Assembly (NCBI RefSeq): GCF_001650635.1
Contig: NZ_LWQU01000163.1
Location: 62,001 to 126,000, forward strand
Source of the DNA: Magnetospirillum moscoviense
Lineage (GTDB): Bacteria; Pseudomonadota; Alphaproteobacteria; Rhodospirillales; Magnetospirillaceae
DNA length: 64,000 bases
Direction of reading: 5' to 3'
Numbering within the stretch: the stretch's first letter is position 1; every line of letters starts with the position of its first letter. Of the stretch, positions 1-8,137 are shown piece by piece. Made by a program: the position numbers and the translations under genes. The notes under the pieces are model-generated. The model saw only the letters and a program-made list of their open reading frames with translations. It ran no database searches and was not told where the DNA came from.

Positions 1-66
1 CAGGGTTTCCACCTGCGGGGCGGAGACTTCCTGACGCGCGAGAATCACGCATTCATACAACGACAT
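1..66 (-). CDS. rpsF: 30S ribosomal protein S6, N-terminal fragment (gene runs off the window)
   Basis: Only the first 22 codons are present. The reading starts MSLYECVILARQ and continues EVSAPQVETL, which matches the opening beta-strand of ribosomal protein S6 (typical form MxLYExVFIARQDxS). S6 binds the central domain of 16S rRNA together with S18. In alphaproteobacteria rpsF usually begins an rpsF-rpsR-rplI operon, and fabD-fabG-acpP-fabF often lies next door, as here. The ATG is at 66-64 with an AAGGGGTC stretch just upstream on the minus strand. Identification rests on 22 residues plus context. Confidence 0.85.
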   Translation of the reverse strand, partial: MSLYECVILARQEVSAPQVETL

Positions 67-176
67 TGAAAAGACCCCTTTCGGCTTTTCTCTTCCCCCG
101 GAACCTCACCACGAGGCCCCAAAGGCATAGCCGTCCGTGCCTTGAGCGCGGACCGGCAAGGGTTTGGAAGCGCGGG

Positions 177-204
177 ACTATACACGAATCGATGGGGGAT
201 GCAA
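177..204 (-). promoter_or_regulatory. Putative sigma-70-type promoter for rpsF
   Basis: On the minus strand a TTGCAT (-35-like, 204-199) is followed after 16 nt by TATAGT (-10-like, 182-177). This would give a leader of about 100 nt before the rpsF ATG. It fits a strongly expressed ribosomal operon, but it is a motif match only. The stretch 67-176 is otherwise leader sequence with a GC-rich inverted repeat near 131-156. Confidence 0.4.
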
Positions 205-232
205 GCCTCCCGGCGGCGGCGAACCTGGCCGA

Positions 233-679
233 TCAGGCCGGAAGCAGGGACGCGGTCTTGACCGGCAGCAGGCCTTCGCGCAGCAGATGCCCGACCATCT
301 GGAAATCGAAGCGGACCAGCTCGAAATCGGTCAGGGTCACCGCCAGGGATTCGATGGCCTTGCGGTTGGGGCGCCCGGCGACCAGCTCGGCCCGCAAGGC
401 GGTGGCCCGATCAAGGAATTCCTCGTGGCGGATCAGATGTTCCTCGCGGTGGCAGATGCCGCCGGGCAGGGTCAGGCGCTGCAGCAACTGTTGTTCCTGG
501 CGGAAGTGGACGTGCAGCGCGTCGATCAAGGTGTCTCCGGCGGCCAGCGCCGCCGAGGTCGGCCAGACGTCGGCGACCGCCTGATGCAACTCGTTGAAAT
601 GACCCAGCAGCGCGCGATGGTCGGCATCCAGCGGGTCGATGCCAATGGCCATTCCGTCGGTCCAATCGATCAGCGGCAT
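233..679 (-). CDS. Hemerythrin-like metal-binding protein
   Basis: A 148-residue bacteriohemerythrin-like four-helix protein. The family binds O2 (or senses or stores it) at a non-haem di-iron centre. The family opening is seen at MPLIDW..GMAIGID. Likely iron ligands are H21 (DADH), H58 and E62 (HFRQE), and H77/H81 (HREEH). The last helix has H131 in GHLLREG, but the Asp usually five residues further on (HIxxxD) is Gly, with a Glu one residue earlier, so the iron site may be altered. The ATG at 679 is chosen over an upstream in-frame start because it begins the domain and has a GGGAGGAA Shine-Dalgarno. It is transcribed toward rpsF but separated from it by a leader with its own promoter-like motif. 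Confidence 0.8.
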   Translation of the reverse strand: MPLIDWTDGMAIGIDPLDADHRALLGHFNELHQAVADVWPTSAALAAGDTLIDALHVHFRQEQQLLQRLTLPGGICHREEHLIRHEEFLDRATALRAELVAGRPNRKAIESLAVTLTDFELVRFDFQMVGHLLREGLLPVKTASLLPA

Positions 680-880
680 TGGTGGTTCCTCCCTTGGTTC
701 CAACCTTTGCGTTCCTATCCTAACGGAACGGATTACACCCTTGACGCTAATACCAATGGTACGTGTGCGCAAGACGGTGCCTGTGCGTTCTAGAGCGAAT
801 CAAGAATGCCGATCGCCCCTGGCCGAAGGCGGCGCGCGTCCTTATCATGACATTAGTTTCAGTCTTGTGCGGGTGAAGCG

Positions 881-1603
881 ATGAAAGTGGAAATCCTGTC
901 CGATGCCCAGGCCGTCGCCCTTCGTGCCGCCGATCTGGTGGAGCAGGCGCTGGCGTCGCGCCCGCGACCGACCCTGGGGCTGGCCGCCGGGGCGACGCCG
1001 GCCCTGATGTATGCCGAGCTGGTCCGGCGCAAGACCGACTTTTCCGCCGTCGCCTTGTTCGGGCTGGACGAGTATCTGGGGATCGGACGCGACCATCCGT
1101 CCAGTTGCGCCTCTGCCCTGCACAGTTATCTGATCGACCGGATCGCCGTTGCCCCCACCCAGGTTCACCTGCTGGATGGGCTGACCGCCGATATCGCCTC
1201 CGCCTCGGCGGCCCACGAGGCGGCCATCACCGCCGCCGGCGGGTTAGACTTGCAATTGCTGGGCCTGGGGGTCAACGGCCATATCGGCTTCAACGAGCCG
1301 GGCTGCGACTTTGCCGGCCGGACTGGCCCGGTGGTCCTGACCGAGGCCACCCGCACCGTCAATCGCCCGAATTTCCCTTCCGACCAGCCGGTGCCGACGG
1401 CAGCGGTGACCATGGGCGTCGCCACCATCATGGCGGCCCGGCGCGTGTTGCTGCTGGCCACCGGACCAGCGAAGGCGGCGATGGTGGCCCGCTTCGTCGA
1501 GGGGGCGGTGACGTCCCAAGTGCCGGCTTCGGTGCTGCAGCGTCATGCCGACGCGGTGGTGCTGGTCGACCGTGCCGCCGCTGCCCTTCTTCAGCGGACT
1601 TGA
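881..1603 (+). CDS. nagB: Glucosamine-6-phosphate deaminase
   Basis: A 240-residue cytoplasmic sugar isomerase of the NagB/6-phosphogluconolactonase fold. It converts glucosamine-6-phosphate to fructose-6-phosphate and ammonia. Signature pieces are present: a phosphate-binding GLAAGATP loop near residue 35, GLDEY near 67 (catalytic Asp), and LLGLGVNGHIGFNEPG near 127-142 carrying the catalytic His and Glu region. Length is slightly short of the E. coli enzyme (266 aa) but normal for the short bacterial form. It stands alone upstream of fabD. NagB is favoured over 6-phosphogluconolactonase because of the GHIGFNEPG motif. Confidence 0.88.
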   Translation: MKVEILSDAQAVALRAADLVEQALASRPRPTLGLAAGATPALMYAELVRRKTDFSAVALFGLDEYLGIGRDHPSSCASALHSYLIDRIAVAPTQVHLLDGLTADIASASAAHEAAITAAGGLDLQLLGLGVNGHIGFNEPGCDFAGRTGPVVLTEATRTVNRPNFPSDQPVPTAAVTMGVATIMAARRVLLLATGPAKAAMVARFVEGAVTSQVPASVLQRHADAVVLVDRAAAALLQRT

Positions 1604-1661
1604 CAGCGGGCGGGCTTGCCCGTTTCCTCTCGCCCAATCTCATCCCCCAAGGAGGTCAGCG

Positions 1662-2600
1662 ATGTCTCGCGCGTTCGTGTTTCCCGGTCAGGGCTCGCAG
1701 GCGGTCGGCATGGGCCGCGAACTGGCCGAGGCCTTCGCCGAGGCCCGCCATGTCTTTCAGGAAGTCGACGACGCCCTGTCGCAGAAGCTGTCGGCCCTGA
1801 TGTTCGAAGGCCCCGAGGATCAGCTGACCCTGACCGAGAACGCCCAGCCGGCCCTGATGGCGGTCAGCCTGGCGGTGGTCCGCGTGCTGGAAGCCCAGGG
1901 CGGCCTGGACCTGGCCAAGGATGCCCTGTTCGTCGCCGGCCATTCGCTGGGCGAATATTCGGCGCTGGCCGCCGCCGGCACCTTCTCGCTGGGCGATACC
2001 GCACGTCTGTTGAAGCTGCGCGGCCAAAGCATGCAAAAGGCGGTGCCGGTGGGTGTCGGCGCCATGGCCGCCCTGCTGGGCGCCGAGTTCGAGCAGGCGA
2101 AGGAAATCGCCGCCCTGGCCGCCGAGGGCGAGGTGTGCGAGGCCGCCAACGACAACGGCGCCGGCCAGGTGGTGGTGTCGGGCCACAAGGGCGCGGTCGA
2201 GCGCGCCGTCAAGCTGGCCGCCGAGAAGGGCATCAAGCGCGCGGTGATGCTGCCGGTGTCCGCGCCCTTCCATTGCGCCCTTATGCAGCCTGCCGCCGAT
2301 GCCATGGCCGAAGCGCTTTCCAAGGTCGCCATGAACGCCCCCAAGGCGCCCCTGGTGGCCAACGTCATCGCCGCCAAGGTCACCGACCCGGCCGAGATCC
2401 GCGACCTGCTGGTCCGTCAGGTCACCGGCACGGTGCGCTGGCGCGAAGGCGTCCTTTATATGAAGGACAACGGCGTCACCCAACTGGTCGAGCTGGGCGC
2501 CGGCAAGGTGCTGTCGGGCCTGGCCAAGCGCATCGACAAGGAATTGTCGGGCACCAATGTCGGCACGCCGGCCGACATCGAAGCTTTTCTGAAGGGATAA
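1662..2600 (+). CDS. fabD: Malonyl-CoA:ACP transacylase
   Basis: A 312-residue FabD that moves malonyl from CoA to acyl carrier protein, the entry step of type II fatty acid synthesis. The N-terminal FPGQGSQ oxyanion loop and the nucleophile motif GHSLGEY (near residue 90) are intact, and the catalytic His lies in the APFHC stretch. The ATG at 1662 follows a GGAGG at 1651 and begins the family sequence MSRAFVFPGQGSQ; in-frame codons further upstream would overlap nagB. It is the first gene of fabD-fabG-acpP-fabF-mltG. A dispersed repeat lies between it and fabG. Confidence 0.97.
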   Translation: MSRAFVFPGQGSQAVGMGRELAEAFAEARHVFQEVDDALSQKLSALMFEGPEDQLTLTENAQPALMAVSLAVVRVLEAQGGLDLAKDALFVAGHSLGEYSALAAAGTFSLGDTARLLKLRGQSMQKAVPVGVGAMAALLGAEFEQAKEIAALAAEGEVCEAANDNGAGQVVVSGHKGAVERAVKLAAEKGIKRAVMLPVSAPFHCALMQPAADAMAEALSKVAMNAPKAPLVANVIAAKVTDPAEIRDLLVRQVTGTVRWREGVLYMKDNGVTQLVELGAGKVLSGLAKRIDKELSGTNVGTPADIEAFLKG

Positions 2601-2613
2601 GCCGTATCCCATT

Positions 2614-2673
2614 GTCATGCCCGGACTTGATCCGGGCATCCAGGGGGATGGTCGGGTCAAGCCCGGCCATGAC
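2614..2673. repeat. Dispersed REP-like inverted repeat, copy 1
   Basis: Two imperfect palindromes lie head to head, starting GTCATGCCCGG..TGATCCGGGCATCC and ending GATGGTCGGGTCAAGCCCGGCCATGAC. The whole unit runs from GTCATG to CATGAC. The same architecture recurs at 50501-50575 and 63511-63621. It lies between fabD and fabG and could fold into a cloverleaf or act as an mRNA stability element. The family recalls REP/BIME elements; no transposase is near. Confidence 0.75.
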
Positions 2674-2708
2674 GGATTGGGGACGGAGCAAAAACGAGGA
2701 GAAGAGGA

Positions 2709-3446
2709 ATGTTCAATCTGACCGGCAAGAACGCGCTGGTGACCGGCGCCTCGGGCGGTATCGGCCGCGCCATCGCCACCCTGCTGCACCAGGCCGGCGC
2801 CACGGTGGCCATCCACGGCACCCGGCGCGAGGCGCTGGATGCCCTGGCCGCCGAACTGGGCGACCGCGTCCATGTCCTGACCGCCAACCTGTCCAAGACC
2901 GACGAGGTCGAGCAATTGGTCAAGGATGCCGAGGCCGCCATGGGCAGCCTGGATATCCTGGTCAACAATGCCGGCATCACCAAGGACGGCCTGGTGATGC
3001 GCATGAAGGACGAGGACTGGGAAGCCGTCATCGCCGTCAACCTGACCGCCGCCTTCCGCCTGTGCCGGGGCGCCATCAAGGGCATGATGAAGCGCCGGGC
3101 AGGGCGCATCATCAACATCACCTCGATCGTCGGCGTCACCGGCAATCCCGGCCAGGTCAATTACTGCGCCTCGAAGGCCGGCATGATCGGCATGACCAAG
3201 TCGCTGGCCCAGGAAGTGGCCAGCCGCGGCATCACCGTCAACGCCGTGGCGCCCGGCTTCATCGCCACCGCCATGACCGACGAACTGAACGACGACCAGA
3301 AGACCAAGCTGCTGTCCAACATCCCGCTGGGCCGCATGGGGTCAGTCGAGGACATCGCCGCCGCCGTGCTGTACCTGGCGTCCGATCAGGCGGCCTATGT
3401 CACCGGCCAGACGCTGCACGTCAATGGCGGCATGGCGATGATTTAG
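2709..3446 (+). CDS. fabG: 3-oxoacyl-ACP reductase
   Basis: A 245-residue short-chain dehydrogenase that reduces 3-oxoacyl-ACP with NADPH in fatty acid elongation. It shows the Rossmann TGASGGIGRA motif (residues 13-22), NNAG near 87, the catalytic YCASK pair (Tyr/Lys near 151-155) and the family C-terminus GGMAMI. ATG at 2709 follows GAGGAGAAGAGG. It sits between fabD and acpP, which separates FabG from the many other SDR enzymes. Confidence 0.97.
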   Translation: MFNLTGKNALVTGASGGIGRAIATLLHQAGATVAIHGTRREALDALAAELGDRVHVLTANLSKTDEVEQLVKDAEAAMGSLDILVNNAGITKDGLVMRMKDEDWEAVIAVNLTAAFRLCRGAIKGMMKRRAGRIINITSIVGVTGNPGQVNYCASKAGMIGMTKSLAQEVASRGITVNAVAPGFIATAMTDELNDDQKTKLLSNIPLGRMGSVEDIAAAVLYLASDQAAYVTGQTLHVNGGMAMI

Positions 3447-3604
3447 AGGGATCGCCCTTTACGCCACAAGATGTGGCGGGAGTGCTGGTCAAGGGCGAAA
3501 AAGTGTGGTAGGTAGCGGTCACTTTCCGCCGGAAAGGGGGGCGATCCCGTCTCCTGGGGCGGGGAAACCGTCTTTCTGGCAAACGAAATTTTGAGGGAAT
3601 TCAC

Positions 3605-3841
3605 ATGAGCGACGTCGCCGAGCGGGTTAAGAAGATTGTCGTCGAGCATCTGGGCGTGGAAGAGGCCAAGGTGACCGAAAACGCCAGCTTCATCGATGAC
3701 CTGGGCGCGGACAGCCTTGACACCGTCGAGCTGGTCATGGCCTTCGAAGAAGAATTCGGCTGCGAAATCCCCGATGACGCCGCCGAAAAGATTCTGACCG
3801 TCAAGGACGCGATTGACTTCATCTCGAAGGCCAACGCGTAA
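3605..3841 (+). CDS. acpP: Acyl carrier protein
   Basis: A 78-residue acidic ACP. The phosphopantetheine attachment motif [12 protein letters not shown] carries the modified Ser near residue 37. It is the carrier of growing acyl chains for FabD, FabG and FabF. A GAGGGAA precedes the ATG. The 158-nt gap from fabG holds no other gene but does contain GC-rich inverted repeats, and acpP is followed by a strong hairpin, so acpP mRNA may be processed or partly terminated separately from fabF, as is common for this abundant protein. Confidence 0.98.
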   Translation: MSDVAERVKKIVVEHLGVEEAKVTENASFIDDLGADSLDTVELVMAFEEEFGCEIPDDAAEKILTVKDAIDFISKANA

Positions 3842-3851
3842 TTCGGGACCG

Positions 3852-3887
3852 AAGGGCGCCGTTCCCCGACATGGGGCCGGCGCCCTT
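3852..3887 (+). terminator. Hairpin terminator or attenuator after acpP
   Basis: A 10-bp stem AAGGGCGCCG / CGGCGCCCTT encloses an inner CCCC-GACAT-GGGG stem, followed by TTCTCTGATTATT. This is a plausible intrinsic terminator or stabilising 3' structure for acpP, 41 nt before fabF. Confidence 0.65.
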
Positions 3888-3927
3888 TCTCTGATTATTC
3901 CAATTTGCGTTTGAACGGGATATCCCC

Positions 3928-5184
3928 ATGAGACGAGTCGTCGTCACCGGCATCGGTATGGTTACCCCCCTTGGCAATGGCGCCCCCCATAACTGGAAGC
4001 GTCTGCTGAACTCGGAATCCGGTATCCGCACCATCGACCATTTCGACGTTTCGGATCTGGCGGCCAAGGTCGCCGGCGTCATTCCGCGCGGCACCGGCGA
4101 GGGCGAGTTGGACCTCGACAAGGTGGCGTCGTCGAAGGATCGCCGCCGCATGGATGATTTCATCATCTATGGCCTGGGTGCGGCGATGGAAGCGGTCGAA
4201 GATTCCGGCTGGATGCCCGAGGACGAGGAATCGCGTGAACGGACCGGCGTGATGATCGGTTCTGGCATCGGCGGCCTGCCCGGCATCGCCGAGGGCGCCC
4301 AGATCCTGAAGGATTCGGGGCCGCGCCGCATCAGCCCGTTCTTCATTCCCGCCGCGCTGATCAACCTGGTCTCGGGCCATGTGTCGATCAAGTACGGCTT
4401 CAAGGGCCCGAACCACGCGGTGGTGACCGCTTGCGCCACCGGCGCGCACGCCATCGGTGACGCCGCCCGCATCATTCAGTTCGACGACGCCGACGTCATG
4501 GTCGCCGGCGGCACCGAATCGGCGGTCTGCCGCCTGGGCCTGGCCGGCTTCGCCGCCGCCAAGGCGCTGTCGACCAGCTATAATGACAGCCCGACCGAGG
4601 CCTCGCGGCCGTGGGACAAGGGCCGTGACGGCTTCGTTATGGGCGAGGGCGCCGGCATCGTCGTGCTCGAGGAATACGAGCACGCCAAGAAGCGCGGCGC
4701 CAAGATCTACGGCGAAGTGATCGGCTACGGCATGTCCGGCGACGCCTATCACATCACCGCTCCGGCCGAGGACGGCAATGGCGGCTTCCGCGCCATGAAG
4801 GCCGCCTTGAAGCGGGCGCAGATCAACCTGGATCAGGTCGATTACATCAACGCCCACGGCACCTCGACCCCGCTGGGCGACGAGATCGAGCTGGGCGCCG
4901 TCAAGCGCCTGTTCGGCGACCATGCCTACAAGCTGTCGATGAGCTCGACCAAGTCGGCCATCGGTCACCTGCTGGGTGCGGCCGGCGCGGTCGAGGCGAT
5001 CTATTCGCTGCTGGCCATGCGCGACCAGACCCTGCCGCCGACCCTGAACCTGTCCAACCCGTCCGACGGGTGCGACATCGATCTGGTTCCGAAGGTGGCC
5101 AAGCAGCGTTCGGTCAAGATCGCCATGTCGAACTCGTTCGGCTTCGGCGGTACCAACGCCTCGCTGATCTTCAAGGCGGTTTGA
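3928..5184 (+). CDS. fabF: 3-oxoacyl-ACP synthase II
   Basis: A 418-residue KAS II that condenses malonyl-ACP with acyl-ACP. The Cys-His-His triad is visible: the nucleophile in TACATGAHA (near residue 167), His in NAHGTSTPLGD (near 309) and His in SAIGHLLGAAG (near 346). The C-terminal GFGGTNASLIF is typical. It is the fourth gene of the fatty acid operon and lies 25 nt before mltG. Confidence 0.97.
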   Translation: MRRVVVTGIGMVTPLGNGAPHNWKRLLNSESGIRTIDHFDVSDLAAKVAGVIPRGTGEGELDLDKVASSKDRRRMDDFIIYGLGAAMEAVEDSGWMPEDEESRERTGVMIGSGIGGLPGIAEGAQILKDSGPRRISPFFIPAALINLVSGHVSIKYGFKGPNHAVVTACATGAHAIGDAARIIQFDDADVMVAGGTESAVCRLGLAGFAAAKALSTSYNDSPTEASRPWDKGRDGFVMGEGAGIVVLEEYEHAKKRGAKIYGEVIGYGMSGDAYHITAPAEDGNGGFRAMKAALKRAQINLDQVDYINAHGTSTPLGDEIELGAVKRLFGDHAYKLSMSSTKSAIGHLLGAAGAVEAIYSLLAMRDQTLPPTLNLSNPSDGCDIDLVPKVAKQRSVKIAMSNSFGFGGTNASLIFKAV

Positions 5185-5209
5185 TCCGGCGGGACGGGGC
5201 GTCTTTGTC

Positions 5210-6193
5210 ATGAGGACAGCCCTGCTTCGCCTGTTCCTGCTGGTGTCGGTCCTGGTGGTCGCCGCGATCACCTGGGGCGCGCTGGAAGGGCACCGCCGTT
5301 TCACCGCTCCCGGGCCGCTGGCCGAGCCGGCGACGGTCGTGATCCCCAAGGGGGCCGGGCTGGAAACCATCGCGCGGCGCCTGCACGGGGCCGGGGTGAT
5401 CCCCGACATCTACAGCTTCCAGGTCGGCACCCGGATCCGCGCCGCGACCATGCGGGCCGGCGAATATGCCTTTCCCGCCCGGATCAGCCCGGAAGCGGCG
5501 ATGCGCCAGATGGCCGAAGGCCGGACCGTGGTGCACAAGCTGACCATCCCCGAGGGTCTGACGGTCAAGCAGGTGGCGGCCCTGGTATACAGCGCCGACT
5601 TCCTGGCCGGCGAGGTGGGCAAGATGCCGGCCGAGGGCTGGCTGCTGCCCGAGACCTGGCACCTGTCGCGCGACGACGACCGCGCCGAGCTGATGGGACG
5701 GATGGAAAAGTCGATGCGCCAGGCGTTGGAGCAGGCCTGGGCGGCGCGGGCGCAAAACCTGCCGATCAAGACCCCGAACGAGGCGCTGATCCTGGCCTCG
5801 GTGGTCGAGCGGGAAACCGCCTTGAAGGCCGAGCGGCCCAAGGTGGCGGCGGTGTTCCTGAACCGCCTGCGTTTGGGCATGCGCCTGCAATCGGACCCGA
5901 CGGTGATCTATGGGCTGTCGGACGGGCTGGGCGTCCTCGAGCGGCCCTTGAGCCGGGCCGATCTGGAAAAGCCGCATCGGTGGAACACCTATGCGATGGA
6001 CGGCCTGCCGGCGACGCCGATCGCCAATCCTGGCAAGGCCAGCCTGGACGCCGTGCTGCATCCGGCGGAGACCGACGCGCTTTATTTCGTCGCCGACGGC
6101 ACCGGCGGGCACGCCTTCGCCCGTACTCTGGACGAGCATAATCGCAACGTCGCCCAGTGGCGCAAGATCGAGCAGGCCCGCAAGGGCAAATAG
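5210..6193 (+). CDS. mltG: Endolytic murein transglycosylase MltG (YceG-like)
   Basis: A 327-residue inner-membrane peptidoglycan lytic transglycosylase that cleaves nascent glycan strands and so sets strand length. An N-terminal membrane anchor (residues 3-24) is followed by a LysM-like region and the YceG catalytic domain, with the catalytic Glu in LASVVERETAL (near residue 200) and QSDPTVIYG further on. The fabF-mltG order is conserved in many proteobacteria. It converges with the exporter gene, the stop codons being 6 nt apart. Confidence 0.93.
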   Translation: MRTALLRLFLLVSVLVVAAITWGALEGHRRFTAPGPLAEPATVVIPKGAGLETIARRLHGAGVIPDIYSFQVGTRIRAATMRAGEYAFPARISPEAAMRQMAEGRTVVHKLTIPEGLTVKQVAALVYSADFLAGEVGKMPAEGWLLPETWHLSRDDDRAELMGRMEKSMRQALEQAWAARAQNLPIKTPNEALILASVVERETALKAERPKVAAVFLNRLRLGMRLQSDPTVIYGLSDGLGVLERPLSRADLEKPHRWNTYAMDGLPATPIANPGKASLDAVLHPAETDALYFVADGTGGHAFARTLDEHNRNVAQWRKIEQARKGK

Positions 6194-6199
6194 CGCTTC

Positions 6200-7051
6200 C
6201 TAGCCCAACGCCGACAGCGTGGCGATGCCGACGAAGGTGGCCATGATCCCCAGCCATTGCAGGCGGTGGATGGCTTCCTTCAGGGCCAGCCGGGCCAGGG
6301 CGATGGTAACGATACCGAAACTAGACGACACCGTGCCGGCGATGGCGGCGTTTTCCTCGGTCTTGACCGCCAGGATGGCGACGAAGGCCAGGGTGTCGAG
6401 AACGCCCTGAATGGCGGCCAGGCCCAGCCAGCCCGGCGGCGGCAGCCGGGTCGGGCGGTGGCGCAGCCACACGAAGGGGATGACCAGCACCACGCCGACC
6501 ACGCGGGCCAGCCACAGGGCCGGCCCCTGGCCGTGATCCAAGGTGGCGTGCAGGCCGGCCACCAGCGTCACGCCGAACAGGCCACCCGCCAGCAGCGCCA
6601 GGATTGTGCCGCCCTTGGCTTTCCGGGTGGCGTCGGGCGCGTCCGAGGCAAAGCGGGCCACCAGCCACATTCCCGCCATCACCAGGGCCATCGCCGCCCA
6701 CACCATGGGTTCGGGCCTAAGGCCGTCGAAGATCACCATGTACAGGATCGACCAGGCCGGAAACGCCCCGGCCAGCGGCGCCACCGTGGCGATGGGGGCG
6801 CGGTTCAGGGCCTCGTACAGGGCCAGGGTGCCGATCACCGACAGGGCGCCGTACAGCAGGGCGGCGGTGGTCGGATTGCTGGGCGGGGCGGTGCCGGTGA
6901 CGGCCAGCCAGGCCGATACCATCACCGCGCCGGTGGCGGTCACCACCAGCAGGGCCAGGGGCGGCCCCAGCACCCGGCCCGAGAAGCGGGCGGCGAAGTC
7001 GGCGGTGCCCCAGGCCAGGGCGGCGGCAAGTCCCATCAGGATCGCGAACAT
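6200..7051 (-). CDS. EamA-family (DMT superfamily) transporter
   Basis: A 283-residue integral membrane protein with about ten hydrophobic helices in two EamA repeats. It begins MFAILMGLAAALAWGTADF, and the second repeat ends with the typical EAIHRLQWLGIMATFVGIATL. Family members export amino acids, nucleosides or other metabolites; the substrate cannot be told. The ATG at 7051 is chosen because residues upstream of it are not membrane-like and would run into the FNR-type box at 7128-7141. It is divergent from the DUF2946-like gene. Confidence 0.82.
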   Translation of the reverse strand: MFAILMGLAAALAWGTADFAARFSGRVLGPPLALLVVTATGAVMVSAWLAVTGTAPPSNPTTAALLYGALSVIGTLALYEALNRAPIATVAPLAGAFPAWSILYMVIFDGLRPEPMVWAAMALVMAGMWLVARFASDAPDATRKAKGGTILALLAGGLFGVTLVAGLHATLDHGQGPALWLARVVGVVLVIPFVWLRHRPTRLPPPGWLGLAAIQGVLDTLAFVAILAVKTEENAAIAGTVSSSFGIVTIALARLALKEAIHRLQWLGIMATFVGIATLSALG

Positions 7052-7127
7052 CAGGCCAGGGTGCCCGCTGACGGCGACGGAATCAAGGCGGGCGGGGAAT
7101 TGACCTTGCGGACGGCTTGGCTCACAC

Positions 7128-7141
7128 TTGACCTGGGTCAA
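7128..7141. promoter_or_regulatory. FNR/FixK-type operator (TTGAC-CTGG-GTCAA)
   Basis: A perfect dyad TTGACCTGGGTCAA, which fits the TTGAY-N4-RTCAA binding pattern of Crp/FNR-family anaerobic regulators (FNR, FixK, Dnr/NnrR). It ends 50 nt before the ATG of the DUF2946/PCuAC operon, a suitable place for activation. A close relative lies at 9458-9471 before nosZ, which suggests shared control. Confidence 0.65.
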
Positions 7142-7191
7142 AGACCACCCTTGGCAAGGTTGCCAGGGTGGGATTTGATCGGAGGTGGAAC

Positions 7192-7602
7192 ATGATCCAG
7201 TTCGGGCAGGTCAGGTGTTGGTTGGACCGGGGCGCAAGCCGCCGGGTCGCCGCACTGCTTGCCTTGCTGGGCTTCTTGTTCACCTCGACCACGCCCGGCC
7301 TGTCCCTGGTGGCCATGGCCGGCGCCAACGTCTCGTTTTCCGGGGCGTTCGGTCTTTATGTCTGTCATGCGCAAAGCGGGGCCGTGGCTGCCCCCGACGC
7401 GGATGAGACGCTTCCCCTGGCAAGCGACGGCTGCTGTCTGATCTGTCAGGCGGCGCAACTGGCCGGCGGAACGGTGCCGCCCCAACACTTCACTCTCCCC
7501 ACCGAGAGCGCGGCTAAGATCCGGTTGGCTGTTGTCGCCCAGACCATCGCCCACGGGCAGGCCTCAGGCCCGCTTCAGCCTCGCGCACCTCCGGCCGCCT
7601 GA
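7192..7602 (+). CDS. DUF2946-like small exported protein
   Basis: A 136-residue protein. An N-terminal hydrophobic segment (residues 17-40) looks like a signal or anchor. The mature part has the DUF2946 style: single Cys in LYVCHAQ, a CCLIC cluster near residue 82, and a C-terminal LQPRAPPA motif. Function of the family is not established; it is often found beside copper or TonB-linked metal genes. ATG at 7192 has GGAGG at 7181. It is followed by the PCuAC chaperone in the same direction, preceded by an FNR-type box, and near nosZ, so a role in copper supply is a reasonable inference. Confidence 0.65.
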   Translation: MIQFGQVRCWLDRGASRRVAALLALLGFLFTSTTPGLSLVAMAGANVSFSGAFGLYVCHAQSGAVAAPDADETLPLASDGCCLICQAAQLAGGTVPPQHFTLPTESAAKIRLAVVAQTIAHGQASGPLQPRAPPAA

Positions 7603-7690
7603 TCCTTTTCGTACAATTCGCCATTTTTCCGCGCCCCGCCGGTCGATCGACCGTGCGAAAACCGCGAGCATGTTCACAAGGATCATCATC

Positions 7691-8137
7691 ATGAAATTGA
7701 CCGCTCTGACCGCCGCCCTGCTGCTGGCGGTGTCCCCCGCCTTTGCCGGCGACATGGAAATCTCGGGCGCGTTCTTGCGCGCTTCGCCCAAGGTCGCCAA
7801 TGCCGGCGCCGGTTTCCTGACCATCAAGAACGCCACCGGTCAGGACGACCGCCTGATCGGCGCCCAGGCCGACATCTCGAAGACAGTCGAGCTGCACACC
7901 CACATCAAGGACGGCGAAATCCTGCGCATGCGTCCGGTCGAATCCATCGCCGTGCCGGCCGGCGGTGTCGCCGAGCTGAAGCCCGGCGCCGACCACGTCA
8001 TGTTCATCAATCTGACGAAGCCGCTGGCCGAGGGTCAGAAGGTGCCGGTGACTCTGGTGTTCGAGAAGGCCGGCAAGAAGCAGGTGGACATGCCGGTGAT
8101 GGCCATCGGCACCATGGCCGCCCCGGCCGGGCATTAA
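7691..8137 (+). CDS. Periplasmic copper chaperone PCu(A)C
   Basis: A 148-residue exported protein with a Sec signal peptide (cleavage likely after AFA, residue 19). The Cu(I) site of the PCuAC family (HxM..M..HxM pattern) is visible as HTHIKDGEILRM and DHVMF in order. These chaperones pass copper to Sco and to CuA sites of cytochrome oxidase; beside nosZ a role in loading the NosZ CuA or CuZ site is a sensible inference. ATG at 7691 begins the signal peptide; an earlier in-frame ATG at 7670 is possible. Confidence 0.85.
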   Translation: MKLTALTAALLLAVSPAFAGDMEISGAFLRASPKVANAGAGFLTIKNATGQDDRLIGAQADISKTVELHTHIKDGEILRMRPVESIAVPAGGVAELKPGADHVMFINLTKPLAEGQKVPVTLVFEKAGKKQVDMPVMAIGTMAAPAGH

